From Solirubrobacter taibaiensis (GTDB lineage Bacteria; Actinomycetota; Thermoleophilia; Solirubrobacterales; Solirubrobacteraceae): a stretch of DNA of 64,000 bases. The notes beneath the pieces are model-generated. The model did not search any database. It saw only the letters and a list, made by a program, of their open reading frames with translations, and had not been told where the DNA came from. The stretch is from contig JAPDDQ010000018.1 in the NCBI GenBank assembly GCA_027587225.1, positions 62,001 through 126,000 on the forward strand. Reading direction: 5' to 3'. Each line of letters starts with the position of its first letter. Within the stretch, counting starts at the first letter, position 1. Below are positions 31,565 to 40,625 of this stretch, in pieces. A program made the position numbers and the translations under genes.

Positions 31565-32154
31565 AGCCCGTTCGCGCGCAGGTGGTCGAGGATCGCGTCG
31601 GCCGCCGCTGCGGGACCGAGCGTCGCGGTGTCCAGGCGGACCTCCGGCGCCTCCGGCGGCTCGTAGACGCCGTCGACGCCGGTGAAGCCGCGCAGCTCGC
31701 CCGCACGCGCCTTGCGATAGAGGCCTTTCGGGTCGCGCGCCTCGGCGACTCTCAGCGGGACGTCGACGAACACCTCGACGAACTCGTCCGGCTCGAACAG
31801 GGCGCGGGCAGCATCACGCTCGGCCCGGAAGGGCGAGATGAAGGCCACGATCACGATCAGGCCGCTGTCGACCATCAGCTTCGCGACCTCCGCGACGCGG
31901 CGGATGTTCTCGTCGCGGTCGGCGGCGCTGAAGCCGAGGTCGCAACACAACCCGTGGCGGACGTTGTCGCCGTCGAGGACCGCGGTGTGCGCGCCCTCGG
32001 CGAACAGGCGCTGCTCCACCAGATCGGCGATCGTGGACTTGCCCGCACCGGACAGTCCGGTCAGCCAGACGACGCGTGGACGATGCCCGTTGAGGGCGAC
32101 GTGGGCGTCCTTGTCGACGCCGAGGCAATGGGGGTGCAGGTGCGGTGCGGGCAT
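31549..32154 (-). CDS. cysC: adenylylsulfate (APS) kinase
   Basis: 201 residues. The P-loop GLSGAGKST (33-41), the [16 protein letters not shown] segment, [28 protein letters not shown] and the KGLYRKAR lid are hallmark CysC sequence. It phosphorylates APS to PAPS with ATP. The length is typical of stand-alone CysC. It faces the sulfotransferase tail-to-tail, a compact donor-and-user arrangement. No other sulfate-assimilation gene is in view, so this copy may serve sulfation rather than general cysteine synthesis. Confidence 0.93.
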   Translation of the reverse strand: MPAPHLHPHCLGVDKDAHVALNGHRPRVVWLTGLSGAGKSTIADLVEQRLFAEGAHTAVLDGDNVRHGLCCDLGFSAADRDENIRRVAEVAKLMVDSGLIVIVAFISPFRAERDAARALFEPDEFVEVFVDVPLRVAEARDPKGLYRKARAGELRGFTGVDGVYEPPEAPEVRLDTATLGPAAAADAILDHLRANGLYVAR

Positions 32155-32218
32155 CGCTGAAGTGCGGTTACCCGGGATCGGGGTACTTATGGCTTCGTCC
32201 GACTCTCAGGGGGAGTTC

Positions 32219-33694
32219 ATGCGAAGCAGAAGTGTGGCCGCGCTCGTCGCGGCGTTCGTGCTGGTCCCGGCGGGGCAGGCCGCTGCCACCGGCGGCGGGC
32301 ATGGGGGCGGTGACCGCCAGCTCGAGGAGTACGCCGCGAAGACGTGGGCGTCGTTCGAGGCGATGACGGATGAGCGGTCGGGGCTGCCGTCCGACATCCT
32401 CAACGCCGACGGCACGCGCAGCGTGCAGACCTCGACGACGAACATCGGCGCCTACATGTGGAGCGCCGTCGTGGCCGAGCGACTCGGCTTCATCGGCAAG
32501 CGCGAGCTCGAGCGGCGGCTCGAGCGCACGCTGGCGTCCGTCGAGCGCCTGGAACGCCCGCAGAACACCGGCGGCCAGTTCTACAACTGGTACGACCACC
32601 GCACGGGCGCGAAGCTCACGGCTTGGCCGCCCACCGGCGCGCCGCTGACGCCGATCCTGTCCTCGGTGGACAACGGCTGGCTGGCCGTGGGCCTGCGGAT
32701 CGTCGAGAACTCGGTGCCGAAGCTCTCGCGCCGCGCCGGAGCGCTGTACGCGTCGATGAACTTCGGCTTCTACTACCGGCCGGAGGTCAACCGGATCCTG
32801 TTCCACTACGTCCCCGACACGGGTGAGGCACCCTGCTGTTACGACACCGTCGTCAGCGAGAGCCGGATCGCGGACTACATCGGGATCTCGCGCGGGCAGA
32901 TGCCGCAGAAGGCCTACTTCGGGCGCTGGCGCACGTTCCCGGACTCCTGCGACTACTCATGGCAGGAGACCAAGCCGGTCGGCAAGTGGCGCACGTACTT
33001 CGGCGTGAACGTCTTCGAAGGCGCCTATCCGTACGCCGGGATGCTCGTCACACCCTCGTGGAGCGGCTCGATGTTCGAGGCGCTGATGCCCGACCTGTTC
33101 GTGCCCGAGGACAAGTGGGCGCCGCGCTCGTGGGGCGTGAACCACCCGGCGACGGTGCGCGCGCAGATCCATCACGGCTTGAACGAGGCCGGCTACGGCG
33201 TCTGGGGCTTCTCGCCCTCGAACGTGCCCGAGGGCGGCTACTCGGTCTACGGCGTCGACGGCATCGGGCTCGACCCGTCCGGCGCGCCGTCCAACAAGGA
33301 CGCGACGCTGATCGACAACGGCTTCGCGGGCTGTGAGGGCCGGCCGGCCGTGCCCAACCCGCCGCGTTCCGCGTACACGAACGGCGTCGTCACGCCGCAC
33401 GCCGCGTTCCTCGGCCTGCGGTACGCGCCCGAAGCGACGTTGCGCAACCTGTCCAAGCTGCAGCGCGAGTTCCCGGGCCTCTACACCAAGTGGGGCTTCC
33501 GGGACAGCGTGAACGTGCAGACGCGGGCGGTGTCGGGCTCCTACCTGTCGCTCGACCAGGGGATGATCATGGCCGCGCTCGGCAACGCGCTCGACCACGA
33601 CGTGCTCCGGCGGGCGTTCGCCGACCGCGCGCTCGAGCGGGGGCTGCGTCCGGTGATCGGGGTCGAGGAATTCGGCGCACGGTCTTCTGGCTGA
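32219..33694 (+). CDS. secreted DUF3131 / glucoamylase-like protein
   Basis: 491 residues. Signal peptide (SVAALVAAFVLVPAGQAAA), then an all-helical toroid-like domain with the DUF3131 pattern: SGLPSDILNADG, TNIGAYMWSAVVAERLGF, TGGQFYNWYDHRTG, LSSVDNGWLAVGLRIV, then SLDQGMIMAALGNAL. Members are related to glucoamylase-type and beta-1,2-glucan enzymes. The acidic residues in VDNGW and the SWSGSMFEALMPDL region could be catalytic, but activity is not certain. ATG 32219 has a GGGGAG site and starts the signal peptide. A strong terminator hairpin follows. Confidence 0.75.
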   Translation: MRSRSVAALVAAFVLVPAGQAAATGGGHGGGDRQLEEYAAKTWASFEAMTDERSGLPSDILNADGTRSVQTSTTNIGAYMWSAVVAERLGFIGKRELERRLERTLASVERLERPQNTGGQFYNWYDHRTGAKLTAWPPTGAPLTPILSSVDNGWLAVGLRIVENSVPKLSRRAGALYASMNFGFYYRPEVNRILFHYVPDTGEAPCCYDTVVSESRIADYIGISRGQMPQKAYFGRWRTFPDSCDYSWQETKPVGKWRTYFGVNVFEGAYPYAGMLVTPSWSGSMFEALMPDLFVPEDKWAPRSWGVNHPATVRAQIHHGLNEAGYGVWGFSPSNVPEGGYSVYGVDGIGLDPSGAPSNKDATLIDNGFAGCEGRPAVPNPPRSAYTNGVVTPHAAFLGLRYAPEATLRNLSKLQREFPGLYTKWGFRDSVNVQTRAVSGSYLSLDQGMIMAALGNALDHDVLRRAFADRALERGLRPVIGVEEFGARSSG

Positions 33695-33707
33695 CGAATA
33701 TCCGCGT

Positions 33708-33746
33708 CCGGACCCGATCGACTTCACCGAGTCGATCGGGGTCCGG
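33708..33746 (+). terminator. long terminator hairpin after the DUF3131 gene
   Basis: CCGGACCCGATCGACT (33708-33723) pairs with 33730-33746 over 16 bases with one bulged G and a 6-base loop. It begins 14 bases after the stop codon. There is no T-tract. Confidence 0.65.
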
Positions 33747-33816
33747 CCGGGTTATCCGTCCGTGGCCCGTAGGATGACGGCGCTGCATAAGACGGAATTC
33801 CAGCAGGAGGCAGTAC

Positions 33817-34827
33817 GTGAAGGTAGGGGGAAGGATGCTCGTGGCCGGTCTGGTCGCCGCGGGCCTGTTCGCACCGGCGAGTGCGAACGCGGCGATCACT
33901 GCCACGCTGACGGGTGACGACGGACAGCCGGCGCCGCTGACGGTCGGCGTGCCGTCGGCCATTCGCAACATGGACGTCAGCGTCGGTGTCACGCTGGCGC
34001 AGGGGGACGGGGCATCGTGGAAGTACGTCGTCCTCGATCCGACGGGAGCGATCGTCTACGAGAGCTCCTGCTCGACCTTGACCGGTACGCCGCGTACCGG
34101 CTTCGTGCCGTACCGCGGCAACGGCACCTACCGCCTGGAGGTCGGCGCGTACAACGCCGCGAACTGCGCCGGAGGGTTCAAGTCGGCTCCGGTCTACACC
34201 TGGACCGTGAGCGCGGGCGTCGCCATCGGCCAGCCCGCCGGACCGCTGGCGACCCGCGCCGCGGGCTCGCTCAACAGCAACATCCACCTGCTCGATTTCG
34301 CCGGGAACCCGGGCACCTCGCTGTACGAGATCCAGTACGCGAAGGGCGGCGTGATCGGTCCGGACGGCGCGATCTCGGGGCCGAGCAAGGGCACGTACCT
34401 GGACGCCTCGGGCAAGGTCCGCCTGCCGAGCTTCGACGGCCCAGGCACGTACGTCGTCGTCGCGCGCGCCCAGAAGGGCAGCTACTACACGCCGTGGAGC
34501 GCACCGGTGACGGTGACGCTCGTCGCGCCGTTCGACCTGTCGAGCGTCTCCTTCCCGGATTCACGCGGCCCGAGCTACCAGCTCCGCGGCATCGTGCGCG
34601 AGAAGGCCATCGCCGGCAGCCGCGTGACGGTCGCCGCGGCCAAGGGCAAGAAGGGCAAGCGGTTCCGCACCCTCGGCAAGGGCAAGGTCAACAGCCAGGG
34701 CGTCTTCAAGGTGCGCTTCCGGCTCTCGCGCGGCACCTACCGCGTGCGCTACTCGTTCAGCGGCAACGCCGCGGTCTCGAAGGGCACCGCCTACGAGGTC
34801 ATCACGATTCGCCGCGTGATCCGCTAG
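33817..34827 (+). CDS. exported beta-rich protein of unknown function
   Basis: 336 residues. GTG 33817 has an AGGAGG site upstream; ATG 33835 is an alternative. A signal peptide (MLVAGLVAAGLFAPASANAA) is followed by Ig-like beta-sandwich sequence with one cysteine pair (ESSCSTLTG, AANCAGGF), a middle domain (LLDFAGNPGTSLYEIQYAKGG) and a C-terminal basic Ig-like module (VTVAAAKGKKGKRFRTL, FRLSRGTYRVRYSFSG). No catalytic residues were recognised. It converges on the GH16 gene with a 7-base gap. Confidence 0.65.
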   Translation: MKVGGRMLVAGLVAAGLFAPASANAAITATLTGDDGQPAPLTVGVPSAIRNMDVSVGVTLAQGDGASWKYVVLDPTGAIVYESSCSTLTGTPRTGFVPYRGNGTYRLEVGAYNAANCAGGFKSAPVYTWTVSAGVAIGQPAGPLATRAAGSLNSNIHLLDFAGNPGTSLYEIQYAKGGVIGPDGAISGPSKGTYLDASGKVRLPSFDGPGTYVVVARAQKGSYYTPWSAPVTVTLVAPFDLSSVSFPDSRGPSYQLRGIVREKAIAGSRVTVAAAKGKKGKRFRTLGKGKVNSQGVFKVRFRLSRGTYRVRYSFSGNAAVSKGTAYEVITIRRVIR

Positions 34828-34834
34828 CTCGGAC

Positions 34835-35461
34835 TCAGCGCCGCCGGTACTCGAGACGATCGATCACGGTCGCCCGGGTGCCGGTGGGCGCGAGGCCGCC
34901 CAGCCACGCCGGGAACCACGCGTTGGCGTACAGGTTCATCGGCGCGGTCGGCACGCCGCTGGTCCACGTCCGCAGCGCCACACCGTCGACGGTGAAGCGC
35001 ACCTGACCGGGGCCCCACGCGATCTCGTAGGCGTGGGCCGCGGCCGTCGGATCGAAACCCAGCTGACGCGTCTCCGTGTTCGTCTGGCGCCCGCCGGCGT
35101 ACGTCGAGAACAGCACGGTGCCGGTGCGGTCGTTCATGATCTCGATGTCGATCTCGCTCGCGTAGTCCGGCGCGGCGTACAGGAAGAAGCCCGTCAGCGA
35201 GGACGGCGCGTTGGCCACGCGGATGCGGGAGCGCACGACGCCCGAGCTGTACTGGAGCGCGCTGCGGATCTCCGCACCGTCGACCGTCTCGGCCGGCAGG
35301 TTCAGCCGGAACGTGTTGTTGCGCTGCACGACGTTCGCCGGGTTGATGTGGCTGCGGCCGAGCTGATGGTCGGGGGTCGTGAACGACAGCGGCGTCGGCG
35401 CCGCATCGGCGACGGCAGGGGAGAGCAACAGGGCGAGTGCGGCGACCATCAAGACCTTCAT
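34835..35461 (-). CDS. secreted glycoside hydrolase family 16 protein
   Basis: 208 residues with a signal peptide (VAALALLLSPAVADA). It carries the GH16 active-site motif SEIDIEIMND: Glu103 nucleophile, Asp105 and Glu107 acid/base, and later HAYEIAWGPGQVRFTVDG and MNLYANAW, typical of the concanavalin-like sandwich. It should cleave beta-1,3- or mixed beta-glucans or galactans outside the cell. It is slightly short for the family but complete. It is divergent by strand from the transcription block that follows. Confidence 0.85.
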   Translation of the reverse strand: MKVLMVAALALLLSPAVADAAPTPLSFTTPDHQLGRSHINPANVVQRNNTFRLNLPAETVDGAEIRSALQYSSGVVRSRIRVANAPSSLTGFFLYAAPDYASEIDIEIMNDRTGTVLFSTYAGGRQTNTETRQLGFDPTAAAHAYEIAWGPGQVRFTVDGVALRTWTSGVPTAPMNLYANAWFPAWLGGLAPTGTRATVIDRLEYRRR

Positions 35462-35535
35462 GCATTCTGCATCGGAGGGCTTCGAGGCGGTTGAGGCCGC
35501 GACTGGACAACCGTCCTACACCGGACGAAAATGCT

Positions 35536-36147
35536 TCAGTTGGCGCGTTCGACCTCGCCGGAGCCGTCGTCCTGCTGGGTGAGCCGCGGTTCGCCGTGAT
35601 AGCGGACGTCGCCCGAGCCGTCCATCTTGACGTCCAGCCGCTCGGCCGCTCGGATGTCCACGTTGCCGGAGCCGGTGGCGTTGACGAGCGCGGCGCGCGC
35701 GGTGAAGGCGGCGAGCTCGGCGTCACCCGACCCGTCTGATCTGAGCTCGAGCGTGTCGGCCTTGCCGTGGACGCGGACACCGCCGGAACCGTCCGTGCGG
35801 ACCGTGAACGCGCGGGCGACGACACCGTCGGCCTCCTCGGAGCGGATCGCGTCCAGGCTCGGCGTCCACGCTTCCACTTCGACGTCGTCGCCACCCCAGC
35901 CCCGGTGCTCGAAGTCGACGCGCAGGACGCCGTCTTCGACGTCTGTGCGCACGTCGTCGATCACGTTCTCACCGGCGCGGACCTGAATCCGCTGCGGCCC
36001 GCCGACGTGCAGCCGCACGTTCACCGACGTGTCATTGACGACCTGCGTGAACGCGGCGACATCGCGGGTCTGGCTGGTTTGCGGACCGTCATCCCCACAC
36101 GCCGCGAGCGGCAATGCGAGGGCGGGAAGCAGGAGCAGGAAGCGCAT
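35536..36147 (-). CDS. lipoprotein with GIN (DUF2807) auto-adhesin-type domain
   Basis: 203 residues. The lipobox LPLAACGDD (Cys17) is followed by a right-handed beta-helix pattern of alternating short strands with recurring GSG turns (TDGSGGVRVHG, SDGSGDAELAA, ATGSGNVDIRA, MDGSGDVRYHG), diagnostic of the GIN/DUF2807 family. These are cell-envelope proteins of unclear function, often near regulators. It is 74 bases upstream of the GH16 gene on the same strand, so the two may be co-transcribed. Confidence 0.8.
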   Translation of the reverse strand: MRFLLLLPALALPLAACGDDGPQTSQTRDVAAFTQVVNDTSVNVRLHVGGPQRIQVRAGENVIDDVRTDVEDGVLRVDFEHRGWGGDDVEVEAWTPSLDAIRSEEADGVVARAFTVRTDGSGGVRVHGKADTLELRSDGSGDAELAAFTARAALVNATGSGNVDIRAAERLDVKMDGSGDVRYHGEPRLTQQDDGSGEVERAN

Positions 36148-36264
36148 TCCGCCAAGCTACGTCCGCCGCGGCCGCCGCACCGTGGTGCACGCCCGCGTCT
36201 GACGGTGGGGCATTCCCCAGGTTGGCGGAAAACCGACAGCGCTCGGAGGCCATACTGTCTGCGG

Positions 36265-36618
36265 ATGGCCACCACGGTCTTGATCGTCGACGACCACAGC
36301 GCGTTCCGCTCCCGGGCGAAGCGCATGCTCGAGGCTGAGGGCTTCGAGGTGGTGGGCGAGGCGGCCGATGGTGCTTCCGGCGTGGATGCGGCCAAGCGGC
36401 TCGCGCCCGACGTGGTCCTGCTCGATCTGCAACTGCCGGATACGACCGGCTTCGACGTCGCGGAGGCGATCTCCGCCGAGGCCGCGCCGCCGGCAGTGGT
36501 CATCACGTCGACCCGCGAGAACGACGACTACGACGACCGCGCACGGCGCTGCGGGGCCCGTGGCTTCGTGAGCAAGGCCGAGCTTTCGGGCGCGGCGATC
36601 GAAGAGCTCCTTCCCTGA
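36265..36618 (+). CDS. single-domain response regulator (receiver only)
   Basis: 117 residues that are one receiver domain: acidic VDD, phospho-acceptor Asp54 in VLLDLQLPD, Thr in VVITSTREN and Lys in GFVSKAEL. It has no DNA-binding output, so it probably acts through protein contact or as a phosphate sink. It lies 34 bases upstream of a PAS-histidine kinase, which is its likely phosphodonor. ATG 36265 is the only sensible start. Confidence 0.88.
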   Translation: MATTVLIVDDHSAFRSRAKRMLEAEGFEVVGEAADGASGVDAAKRLAPDVVLLDLQLPDTTGFDVAEAISAEAAPPAVVITSTRENDDYDDRARRCGARGFVSKAELSGAAIEELLP

Positions 36619-36652
36619 CGCCGCTGGTCCGGGTAGGCTCGCGCGCCGTCCG

Positions 36653-37669
36653 ATGCCGTTGATTGACGCCGATCTCCCGGAGCGCTACCGCGCGCTCCTG
36701 TTCTCCTCCAACGACGCCGTCGTGGCGATGGACCACACCGGCGCGGTGATCGAGTGGAACCCCGCCGCCGTGCGCACGTTCGGCTGGACGGCCTGGGAGG
36801 CGGCCGGGCGGGACATGGGCGAGCTGATCGTCCCGCCGTCGCTGCGCGACCGCCACCGGGCCGGCCTCGCCCGCTATCTCGGCGGTGGCGAGCCGGTGGT
36901 GCTCGACCGGCGCGTCGAGATCACGGCGATGCGCCGCGACGGCAGCGAGTTCCCGTGCGAGCTGACGATCACGCGGATCGCCCAGCCCGGCGACCCCGTG
37001 TTCGTCGGCTACCTGCGCGACATCACCGAACGCCACACCGCCGAGGCCGAGCTGCACGCGTCACGCGCCCGCATCGTGAGCGCGGCGGACGAGGCGCGGC
37101 GCCGGCTGGAACGGGACCTGCACGACGGCGCGCAGCAGCACCTGGTCGGCCTTGCGCTGACGCTGCGGCTCGCGCGCCGCAAGCTCGAGACCGACCCGGC
37201 GTTCGTCGGGGAGTTGCTCGACGAGGCGCTGGTCGACCTGGCGACGGCCACGGCCGAGCTGCGCGAGCTGGCCCGCGGCCTGCACCCCGCCGTGCTGACC
37301 GAAGGCGGGCTGAAGCCGGCGCTCGTGAGCCTCGCCAAGCGCGCGGGCGTGCCCGTGACGATCACGGCCTCGCCCGAGGAGCGGTTGGACGCGAGGGTCG
37401 AGATCACGGCCTACTTCGTGGTCGCCGAGGCGCTCACGAACGTCGCCCGGTACGCCGAGGCCACTCAGACCGTGGTCAGCGTGCGGCGCCTCGGCGGTGT
37501 CCTGCACGTCGAGGTGCGCGACGACGGCCGCGGCGGCGCGACGATGGGCGGCGGCAGCGGCCTCCGCGGCCTGCTCGACCGGGTCGCCGCGATCGGCGGC
37601 ACGCTGTTCGTCGAAAGCCCTGAAGGAGTCGGAACCCTCTTGCGAGCGGAGTTGCCATGCGGATCGTGA
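36653..37669 (+). CDS. PAS-domain NarL-type histidine kinase
   Basis: 338 residues. An N-terminal PAS domain (about 12-125: NDAVVAMDHTGAVIEWNPAA, FGWTAWEAAGR, GYLRDITERH) has no membrane segment, so it senses a cytoplasmic or cofactor-borne signal. The HisKA_3 segment RRRLERDLHDGAQQHLVGLA carries the acceptor His157. The ATPase domain contains VVAEALTNVARYAEA, EVRDDGRGGA and GLRGLLDRVAAIGG. Its end overlaps the downstream response-regulator gene by 13 bases. Confidence 0.9.
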   Translation: MPLIDADLPERYRALLFSSNDAVVAMDHTGAVIEWNPAAVRTFGWTAWEAAGRDMGELIVPPSLRDRHRAGLARYLGGGEPVVLDRRVEITAMRRDGSEFPCELTITRIAQPGDPVFVGYLRDITERHTAEAELHASRARIVSAADEARRRLERDLHDGAQQHLVGLALTLRLARRKLETDPAFVGELLDEALVDLATATAELRELARGLHPAVLTEGGLKPALVSLAKRAGVPVTITASPEERLDARVEITAYFVVAEALTNVARYAEATQTVVSVRRLGGVLHVEVRDDGRGGATMGGGSGLRGLLDRVAAIGGTLFVESPEGVGTLLRAELPCGS

Positions 37670-38301
37670 TCGCCGAGGACTCGGTGCTGCTGCGGCGCGG
37701 AGCGAGCCGGCTGCTGGAGGACGCCGGGTTCGACGTCGTCGGCGAGTGCGGCACGGCCGAGGAGCTGCTCGACCTGGTGCGCGCCGAACACCCGGACGTC
37801 GCTGTCGTGGACATCCGGATGCCGCCGAACCACCTCGACGAGGGCCTGGTCGCCGCGGCCACGATCCGCGCCGAGCTGCCCAAGATCGGCGTGCTGATGC
37901 TCTCCCAGTACGTGGAGGAGCGCTACGTCACGGCACTGCTCGAACAGGGCGCCGCCGGCGTCGGCTACCTGCTCAAGGACCGGATCTCAGAAGTCGAGCG
38001 TTTCACCGACGCGATCCGCCAGGTCGCCGCGGGCGGCTCCGTCCTGGACCCCGAGGTCGTGGCGCACATGCTCGGCTCGCGCGGCAGCGGCGGCCCACTC
38101 GCCCAGCTCAACGACCGCGAGGGCGAAGTGCTGTCGCTGATGGCCGAGGGCAAGACCAACCGCGCCATCGCCAAAGGGCTCTACATGTCCGAGCGCGCCG
38201 TGGAGCGCCACGTCACGGCGATCTTCACCAAGCTCCAGCTGCCGGTGACCGACGAGGACCACCGGCGCGTGCTGGCGGTCCTCGCCTACATGAAGACGTA
38301 A
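37657..38301 (+). CDS. NarL/LuxR-family response regulator
   Basis: 214 residues. Receiver domain with AED, phospho-acceptor Asp52 in VVDIRMPPNH and Lys in YLLKDRI. The LuxR-type helix-turn-helix is LNDREGEVLSLMAEGKTNRAIAK split around the turn, followed by YMSERAVERHVTAIF. It overlaps the kinase gene by 13 bases, so it is the DNA-binding partner. With the upstream receiver, one kinase may serve two receivers. Targets are unknown. Confidence 0.9.
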   Translation: MRIVIAEDSVLLRRGASRLLEDAGFDVVGECGTAEELLDLVRAEHPDVAVVDIRMPPNHLDEGLVAAATIRAELPKIGVLMLSQYVEERYVTALLEQGAAGVGYLLKDRISEVERFTDAIRQVAAGGSVLDPEVVAHMLGSRGSGGPLAQLNDREGEVLSLMAEGKTNRAIAKGLYMSERAVERHVTAIFTKLQLPVTDEDHRRVLAVLAYMKT

Positions 38302-38342
38302 GGCGGTTCTCCGCCACCGCGGAGGGGAGTTAGGCGCATCGC

Positions 38343-38362
38343 CCCGGACCGACCCGTCCGGG
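38343..38362 (+). terminator. short hairpins after the response regulator
   Basis: CCCGGAC/GTCCGGG (7 pairs, 6-base loop) follows a smaller GGCGG-TTCT-CCGCC hairpin at 38302-38315. It lies between the regulator stop and the next start. It has no T-run. Confidence 0.35.
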
Positions 38363-38374
38363 ACCGTACGGGGC

Positions 38375-39553
38375 ATGAACTTGCCGCCCGCCACCCCGCA
38401 CCTGCGCCACGGCCTTGGCGTCGGGACGCAGCGCGCCTACGCCGCGTCCCCGAAGAACCTGCTGCAGCCCGCGGAGACGCGGCCGGAGCGCGAGACGACC
38501 GTGCTGCGCAGCGGTGTTCTGCCGGGCGGCATCGAGGGCGTGCTCGCGCACCACACGTTCCTGGGCCCAGCGGCCGGTGGGCACGGCCTGTCGTGGGCCG
38601 AGCGCGCGTCGACCATCGTCTACGCCGAGCTCCCCGCGGCCAATCGTCTCGTCAGCCACGCCTCCTACGGGCATCGCGAGCCGGTTCGCGCGGCGTTGAC
38701 CCTGTCGCTCAACCGGCGCGAGGCGATCCCCGCCGCCCCAGTCCGTACCGGGCCGCCCGTCACGGTGCCGGAGGGGGTTCAGCTCGAGATCGAGCACGGC
38801 GTGCTGTGTGCCCGGATCGACGGCCGGGTCATGGACCCCGCGCGACTCGACGCGTTGTGCCGGGCGGCCTCGGCCGTGGCCGACGCGATCACCACGGAGG
38901 TCAGGCATGAACCTGAGCTGGAGGTTGAGACTCCGGTCGCTCCACCGGCAGACGACGCCCGCCGCCGCTGGATCGTCGCCGGCGCGGCGAAGGTGCGCTG
39001 GGACAAGCCACCGGCGGACTTCGGCACCGCCGTCGCGGCCTACGAACGCGTCGCGGCGAAGAGCGGCCGCGGCCTCGGGCTGGTCCTGGGCGGGTTGTTC
39101 TTCCTCGCTGCCGCGCTGATCGGCGCGTTCGGGCTGTTCACCGGCGTGCGTACCGGGTGGGCGCTCAGCGCGGGCGTCGTCGCCGTGCTCGTGGGCTCGA
39201 TGCTGTGGCGGGCCCTGCGCGCGGCCATCCAGGTCTCGCGTGATCTGTCGGAGGGCGAGCGCGACGCGCGCGCCCGGCCGTGGGGGCTGGAGGCGTTCGT
39301 CACCGGCTACGCGCGGTCGCGCGGGCTCACCGTCGAGGACCCGGTCCTCGTCCAGCGCCGCTTCGACAGCCCGGTCCTCGGGCACGCGGTCGCCGCGCTG
39401 CACGGGCCTGACGGCCACGTCCTGCTGTGGCTGGACAACCAGGGCCGCCGCGGGATCGTGACCGTCGCCGTCGACGGCGTGCACGCGACGCTGGTCGACT
39501 GGTCCACGGCCGCGCTCGACGCGAGCCGGTCGCGGACCCCCGTGGCCGCGTAG
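38375..39553 (+). CDS. membrane protein of unknown function with two central helices
   Basis: 392 residues. The N-terminal 220 residues are soluble and contain segments such as SWAERASTIVYAELPA and RLDALCRAASAVADAI. Two transmembrane helices follow (GLVLGGLFFLAAALIGAFGL, about 232-251; WALSAGVVAVLVGSMLW, about 258-274), then a soluble C-terminal domain (AFVTGYARSRGLTVED, HAVAALHGPDGHVLLWLD). No family is recognised. No signal peptide; both ends are probably cytoplasmic. It ends just before a bidirectional terminator. Confidence 0.6.
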   Translation: MNLPPATPHLRHGLGVGTQRAYAASPKNLLQPAETRPERETTVLRSGVLPGGIEGVLAHHTFLGPAAGGHGLSWAERASTIVYAELPAANRLVSHASYGHREPVRAALTLSLNRREAIPAAPVRTGPPVTVPEGVQLEIEHGVLCARIDGRVMDPARLDALCRAASAVADAITTEVRHEPELEVETPVAPPADDARRRWIVAGAAKVRWDKPPADFGTAVAAYERVAAKSGRGLGLVLGGLFFLAAALIGAFGLFTGVRTGWALSAGVVAVLVGSMLWRALRAAIQVSRDLSEGERDARARPWGLEAFVTGYARSRGLTVEDPVLVQRRFDSPVLGHAVAALHGPDGHVLLWLDNQGRRGIVTVAVDGVHATLVDWSTAALDASRSRTPVAA

Positions 39554-39558
39554 AACCT

Positions 39559-39582
39559 AAAGGGGCCTGGCCCCTTTATTTT
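39559..39582. terminator. bidirectional intrinsic terminator
   Basis: AAAGGGG/CCCCTTT stem with loop CCTGG and a following ATTTT on the plus strand. On the minus strand, the TTA complement of the stop codon of the hemolysin-family gene (39576-39578) lies within it. It serves both convergent genes. Confidence 0.75.
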
Positions 39583-40625
39583 CGCGCCAGGACGCGCTGG
39601 GTGTCGTCGCGGATCTCGCCCACGAGCTCCTCGAGCACGTCCTCGAGCGCGGCGACGCCCAGCACCGTGCCGTCCGTGTCGTCCACTCGGGCGAGGTGCG
39701 CGTTGTCGCGCTGCATCGTCGCCAGCACGATGCGGAGCGGGTCGGCGGCGTTGACCACGGCGAGAGACCGGATCCACGAGCGGGCGATCGGGCGGTTGCG
39801 GTGGCGGTCCTTGAACTCGAGCGCGTCCTTGAGGTGCAGGTAGCCGATCAGCTCCTCGCCCTCCTGCACCGGGAAACGCGAGTAGCCGGTCCGGCCGGCC
39901 ACGTCCTCCACCTCGGCCGGCGTGACGTCCACGGGCACGGCCTCGACATCGGCGAGCGAGAGCAGGACCGACCGCGCGTCGCGCTCCTCGAACTCGAGCG
40001 CGCCGATCAGCAGCCGCTGCTCGTTCGCGTCGAGCTTGCCCTCGCGGGTGGACTCGGAGACGAGGCCGGCGACCTCGTCGCGCGTGAACGAGCTGGTGAC
40101 CTCGTCCTGCGGGACGACGCCGAACGCCCGCAGCGTGCGGTTCGCGATCCAGTTCAGGAGCGCGATCGCCGGGTGCAGGACGCGTACGATCAGCGTCATC
40201 GGCGGGGCGAGCAGCAGCACGGCGCGGTCCGGGCCGGCGAGCGCGATGTTCTTGGGCACCATCTCGCCGAACACGACGTGCAGGTAGCCGATGATGCCCA
40301 GCGCGATCGCGAAGGAGATCGGGTGGACGAGGCTCTCGGGGACACCGATCGTCTCGAACGGGCCTTCGAGGAAGTGCGCGATCGCGGGCTCGCCCAGATA
40401 GCCGAGGCCGAGCGAGCAGATCGTGATGCCCAGCTGCGCGCCGGCCATCATCAGCGACACGTTCTCCATCGCCTTCAGGGCCGTGCGCGCGGCGCGGCTG
40501 CCCTCGGCGGCGCGCGGCTCGATCGAGCTGCGACGGGCGGAGATGAGCGCGAACTCGGCGCCGACGAAGAAGGCGTTGAGCGCCAGCAGGATGACGCTGA
40601 TGCCGATGGCGAGGCTGGTGCTCAT
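39576..40625 (-). CDS. CNNM/CorC-HlyC-type membrane protein (DUF21 + CBS)
   Basis: 349 residues. The N-terminal DUF21 transmembrane domain (LALNAFFVGAEFALISARRS, LGITICSLGLGYLGEPAIA, VVFGEMVPKNIAL) is followed by a cytoplasmic CBS pair (about 210-345: VPVDVTPAEVEDVAGRTG, GYSRFPVQEGEELIGYLHL, VLGVAALEDVLEELVGE). These proteins are linked to magnesium/cobalt export or homeostasis and are often misnamed hemolysins. It lacks the C-terminal CorC_HlyC domain that its upstream partner has. It overlaps that partner by four bases (ATGA), implying a paired function. Confidence 0.85.
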   Translation of the reverse strand: MSTSLAIGISVILLALNAFFVGAEFALISARRSSIEPRAAEGSRAARTALKAMENVSLMMAGAQLGITICSLGLGYLGEPAIAHFLEGPFETIGVPESLVHPISFAIALGIIGYLHVVFGEMVPKNIALAGPDRAVLLLAPPMTLIVRVLHPAIALLNWIANRTLRAFGVVPQDEVTSSFTRDEVAGLVSESTREGKLDANEQRLLIGALEFEERDARSVLLSLADVEAVPVDVTPAEVEDVAGRTGYSRFPVQEGEELIGYLHLKDALEFKDRHRNRPIARSWIRSLAVVNAADPLRIVLATMQRDNAHLARVDDTDGTVLGVAALEDVLEELVGEIRDDTQRVLARK

